From UBA1723 sp018066165 (GTDB lineage: Bacteria > Bacteroidota > Bacteroidia > Bacteroidales > Paludibacteraceae): DNA of 8,084 bases. Positions 5,970 to 8,084 of this stretch are shown here, in pieces. How positions within the stretch are numbered: the stretch's first letter is position 1; each line of letters starts with the position of its first letter. The notes beneath the pieces are model-generated. The model was given only the letters and a program-made list of their open reading frames with translations, made no database searches and had not been told where the DNA came from. The stretch lies in assembly GCA_018066165.1 (NCBI GenBank), contig JAGHRX010000082.1:1-8084 (forward strand). Direction: 5' to 3'. The translations under genes and the position numbers were made by a program.

Positions 5970-6005
5970 GCATAAGACAAAACAAGTCTCATGTCCTTTT
6001 TTTAT
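5968..6005 (+). terminator. Intrinsic terminator of the candidate ncRNA
   Basis: GGGCATAAGAC (5968-5978) pairs with GTCTCATGTCC (5986-5996), with one A-C mismatch and one G-T pair, around a 7-nt loop. Seven T residues follow (5997-6003). It sits directly at the 3' end of the rod structure; its first two G's compete with the last two pairs of the closing stem. It ends about 50 nt before the next gene's start, so it could also act as an attenuator. Confidence 0.8.
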
Positions 6006-6053
6006 TTATAATACCTGAATTCGGAGACTTTGAAGGAAACAAATATTCGGACT

Positions 6054-7295
6054 ATGAGTAAAGTAAAACTCTACCTACTGTTTTTTATGTCATTTTTATT
6101 CTCTGAATTATGTAGTGCAATAGAGCCTATTTTAGTTACGGAAAATACATTCAAGTTGAATGGAGAAGAAACATTGTATTATGGATTTGCAGCTGGAGAC
6201 CAAATCATTTTTGATTTTAAGGAAGCAAACGGAAAGACAGTAAAAGAAGTTGAAATTGTAGAAATGCCCAGCAATACAAAGTTTCAAGACTTCAAAACAG
6301 CTGAGATTAACAACAAGAAAATCAAAGTTGAAAGCAACGGATTATATGCATTTAGATTTAAAAATCCAATTGTAGCAGGACGTATATGCAAAATCAAAAT
6401 TCAAAGAATACCAGACGACGAATCAAAAATATCTTTTGATACAGGGTGGCATTATGAGAATGTAAACGACACAACATTCATTCCATACACTGAAGATTCT
6501 TTAACTGGTTATGTCGAAGAAAAATATATAGAAACTGTTCCGGAATTAGTTGAAACAAAGTATTCAACTGAAGAACTAGTATATACTAGTATTGACTTAA
6601 AAACGAGAGGATATATAAAATATGATAATCCACGATTTGTTATCAAATACTCTTTACCATACGAAAAAACATCGACATACGAAAAACAGGTTAAACGCTT
6701 AGCAATATGGTTTGGTACAGGTGATGACGCAGAAGCCTTTTTGCAAAAGTCAAAAGAAAAAGCATTAAAATCAGCAAAAGAAGAAATAAAAGATGAAAAA
6801 GATGATGACCTTTTGAGTTCACTCATAAAAACTGGAATAGATATTTACAAGGATACAAAAGGTGCAGCAACGGATCTGGTAATTGGTGCAGTAAAGAATT
6901 TAGCAATTCCCTCTGAAGAAGCATATAATCAAGTTAAATACTATATAACAAAATGGGATAATGGTAAAAAGTGGTATGACAATGGAAAGAATGAATATAC
7001 ATTCATAAATGACAATCTAAATATCCACCCTCTATATGAAGGCAAAGGCTCTGGACTCTGTACTAGATTTATTGAGAAGACAATGACTAGAGGTGGAGAA
7101 TATGCTTTATGCCTTGAAAACCCTAACAAAAGCGATCATATTAGAGTATTTGCAAATATATCTGTCTTAATCGAGGAAAACACATATAAGAACGTCGATT
7201 ACGAAAGAGTAAGACAAGTTCCGCAATATGTCACACTGCATAAGAACAAATACAAAATAAAAACCACAAAAGAAATTAGAATGAACGGAAAATAA
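6054..7295 (+). CDS. Secreted hypothetical protein with two similar beta-rich domains
   Basis: I do not recognise a named function. The ATG at 6054 is preferred over the in-frame TTG at 6030 because it gives a compact signal peptide: K3 and K5, hydrophobic LYLLFFMSFLF, and a likely signal peptidase I site after CSA (residue 22). SELC is a poor lipobox. The protein is then 413 residues. A first beta-rich domain (about 30-120) contains AAGDQIIFDF, VEIVEMPS and LYAFRFKNP with KIKIQRIP. A middle part has a charged, helical segment (about 230-285). A second domain (about 310-380) contains EYALCLENPNK and RVFANISVLIEE. Both domains share a G-x-Y-x-[FL]-x-[FL]-x-NP pattern followed by strand residues, reminiscent of GOLD-like folds (inference). 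The gene is AT-rich (17 of 60 GC at 6301-6360, against 33 of 60 at 4141-4200 in groEL) and lies between inverted repeats, both suggesting transfer. A predicted periplasmic or envelope location follows from the signal peptide. Confidence 0.8.
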   Translation: MSKVKLYLLFFMSFLFSELCSAIEPILVTENTFKLNGEETLYYGFAAGDQIIFDFKEANGKTVKEVEIVEMPSNTKFQDFKTAEINNKKIKVESNGLYAFRFKNPIVAGRICKIKIQRIPDDESKISFDTGWHYENVNDTTFIPYTEDSLTGYVEEKYIETVPELVETKYSTEELVYTSIDLKTRGYIKYDNPRFVIKYSLPYEKTSTYEKQVKRLAIWFGTGDDAEAFLQKSKEKALKSAKEEIKDEKDDDLLSSLIKTGIDIYKDTKGAATDLVIGAVKNLAIPSEEAYNQVKYYITKWDNGKKWYDNGKNEYTFINDNLNIHPLYEGKGSGLCTRFIEKTMTRGGEYALCLENPNKSDHIRVFANISVLIEENTYKNVDYERVRQVPQYVTLHKNKYKIKTTKEIRMNGK

Positions 7296-7321
7296 CAAGT
7301 CATTTTCATTCGACAAAAGTC

Positions 7322-7360
7322 AAGAGCGAGAATCCGAATTCTCGCTCTTATTTCATTTGT
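7322..7360 (+). terminator. Rho-independent terminator of the secreted-protein gene
   Basis: AAGAGCGAGAAT (7322-7333) pairs perfectly with ATTCTCGCTCTT (7338-7349), a 12-bp stem with a CCGA loop. The T-rich tail ATTTCATTTG follows. It lies 26 nt after the stop codon at 7295. Confidence 0.88.
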
Positions 7361-7375
7361 ATAATAAGTTTTTAT

Positions 7376-7482
7376 ATACGAGTTGTCCAACACACGCTTT
7401 TTCTTTATACACTCGTCCTCCGGACTCGCATTGGTGGGTTGGTTAGGGCGTTCCGCCCTTAACAATCCTCATTTTTGTCAAC
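7376..7482 (-). repeat. Structured inverted-repeat unit, copy B
   Basis: This is the minus-strand partner of copy A, 107 bp long. The outer 22 bp (7461-7482) are identical and the inner 34 bp (7376-7409) differ at two positions. CCAACACAC (7387-7395) pairs with GTGGGTTGG (7434-7442) with one mismatch. Inside, GTCC (7415-7418) pairs with GGAC (7422-7425) around TCC, which on the minus strand is the same GGA loop as in copy A but with a different stem. A further hairpin, AGGGCG/CGCCCT (7445-7459), is absent from copy A. A short open frame on the minus strand runs through this unit and the neighbouring terminator and is not a gene. Confidence 0.8.
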
Positions 7483-7532
7483 TATATATAGAACGAACTT
7501 TATTATAAGCTTTACATTTAATTCAAAATAAA

Positions 7533-7563
7533 AGAGTGCGTCTTCTCTCCGAGGACGCACTCT
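7533..7563 (-). terminator. Rho-independent terminator of the minus-strand T9SS gene
   Basis: AGAGTGCGTCTTC (7533-7545) pairs with GAGGACGCACTCT (7551-7563), a 13-bp stem with one G-T pair and a 5-nt loop. On the minus strand the stem is followed by TTTTATTTTG, so it terminates the leftward gene ending at 7633. The 69-nt 3' untranslated part between gene and stem also contains GAGACAA (7590-7596) and TTGTCTC (7609-7615), which can pair. Confidence 0.88.
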
Positions 7564-7632
7564 ATCAATCTAAAACTAACTAGACTTTTGAGACAACGTG
7601 TTTGTCTATTGTCTCTATGTCAAAAACGCATT

Positions 7633-8084
7633 CTATTTCATTACATTGATTTTCTTCACTACTTCCTTATCTGCAGCCTTAACTATTACTGCGTAAGTAC
7701 CATTAGGAAGATTTGAAACATTGACTGTTGACTCAGTCGACTCTGCAACTGTGCGGCCTAGCATATCAACGATTCTTACAGACTCAAGATCCTCAGCGAA
7801 TACGGTGATTGCTGTAGAAGCTGGGTTTGGAGCAATAACGACACCGTTTGAGTTCACATTCTCAACATCTGTTGCATTACCTGAAATTGTAACCTTAACA
7901 AGCTGACAATCCTTGAAGTCGTATACAACTGCGTCCTCTGTGTACTTAACTCCGTTATACTCACCCTTAGCGCTCTCCTCCTTGATGTCAGATGGAGTTG
8001 CCTTCCAGATCTTGAATGATCCTGTCAAGTGAAGCATAGCCAAGTAGTGAACTAAACCATCGTAGTAGCGATACTGACCTGTTG
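7633..8084 (-). CDS. C-terminal part of a T9SS-exported protein, possibly a glycoside hydrolase (5' end outside the window)
   Basis: The frame is open to the right window edge (first full codon at 8082), so only the last 149 residues are seen; the TTG at 8043 is internal. The last 70 residues are a typical type A sorting domain of the type IX secretion system: IAPNPASTAITVF, VRIVDMLGRTV, VNVSNLPNGTYAVIV and a basic VVKKINVMK end. Such proteins carry a Sec signal peptide, cross the outer membrane through T9SS and are released or anchored at the surface with the sorting domain removed. Upstream of it, RYYDGLVHYLAMLHLTGSFK resembles the C-terminal end of some Bacteroidetes glycoside hydrolases (GH8-like, low confidence from memory). 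A linker with YDFKDCQLVKVTISG lies between. Its terminator is at 7533-7563. Confidence 0.85.
   Translation of the reverse strand, partial: TGQYRYYDGLVHYLAMLHLTGSFKIWKATPSDIKEESAKGEYNGVKYTEDAVVYDFKDCQLVKVTISGNATDVENVNSNGVVIAPNPASTAITVFAEDLESVRIVDMLGRTVAESTESTVNVSNLPNGTYAVIVKAADKEVVKKINVMK

Noticed and set aside
5839..6018. A 59-codon open frame starting ATGTCCTATG (M-S-Y-V-R-L-L-M-K)
   Set aside because: It lies across the 3' half of the rod-shaped RNA and runs through the terminator stem and T-run. Its composition (many Cys, Trp and Tyr) is odd, and the RNA structure explains the sequence better.
7199..7465. An 88-codon minus-strand open frame
   Set aside because: It runs from repeat copy B through the terminator at 7322-7349 into the antisense of the secreted-protein gene. 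No domain or start context supports it.

Overview
The window looks like chromosomal DNA from a member of the Bacteroidales; a Prevotella-like or Bacteroides-like source is a guess. The evidence is a DUF4954 protein (a family I know mainly from Bacteroidetes), a C-terminal type IX secretion sorting domain, start codons without a Shine-Dalgarno sequence but with A-rich leaders, and a perfect match to the Bacteroidetes housekeeping promoter (TTTG, 19 nt, TANNTTTG).

Layout. At 2-1894 (+) is the 3' part of a DUF4954 left-handed beta-helix-type protein. It is followed at 1971-3101 (+) by a complete DegT/DnrJ/EryC1/StrS-family PLP aminotransferase; the two are probably co-transcribed and may act in nucleotide-sugar or surface-glycan metabolism. 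Next is a complete groES-groEL chaperonin operon (3405-3677 and 3782-5419), closed by a strong intrinsic terminator. At 5565-7482 two related, structured, non-coding units about 107-120 bp long lie in opposite orientation. They bracket a promoter, a candidate rod-shaped non-coding RNA with 6S-RNA-like architecture and its own terminator-like hairpin, and an AT-rich gene for a secreted protein of unknown function (6054-7295) with its own terminator. At the right edge, on the minus strand (7633-8082 and beyond), is the C-terminal end of a T9SS-exported protein, possibly a glycoside hydrolase, with its terminator at 7533-7563.

The intergenic DNA is rich in small repeats. Heptamer arrays begin inside the stop codons of the aminotransferase and groES genes, and weaker versions follow the DUF4954 and groEL genes. 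GC-rich palindromic elements lie downstream of the first two genes.

The two observations most worth following are the candidate rod RNA with its matching promoter and terminator, and the inverted repeat pair that brackets this RNA and the secreted-protein gene as a possible transferable module. Folding and repeat comparisons were done by eye, and no database search was possible.
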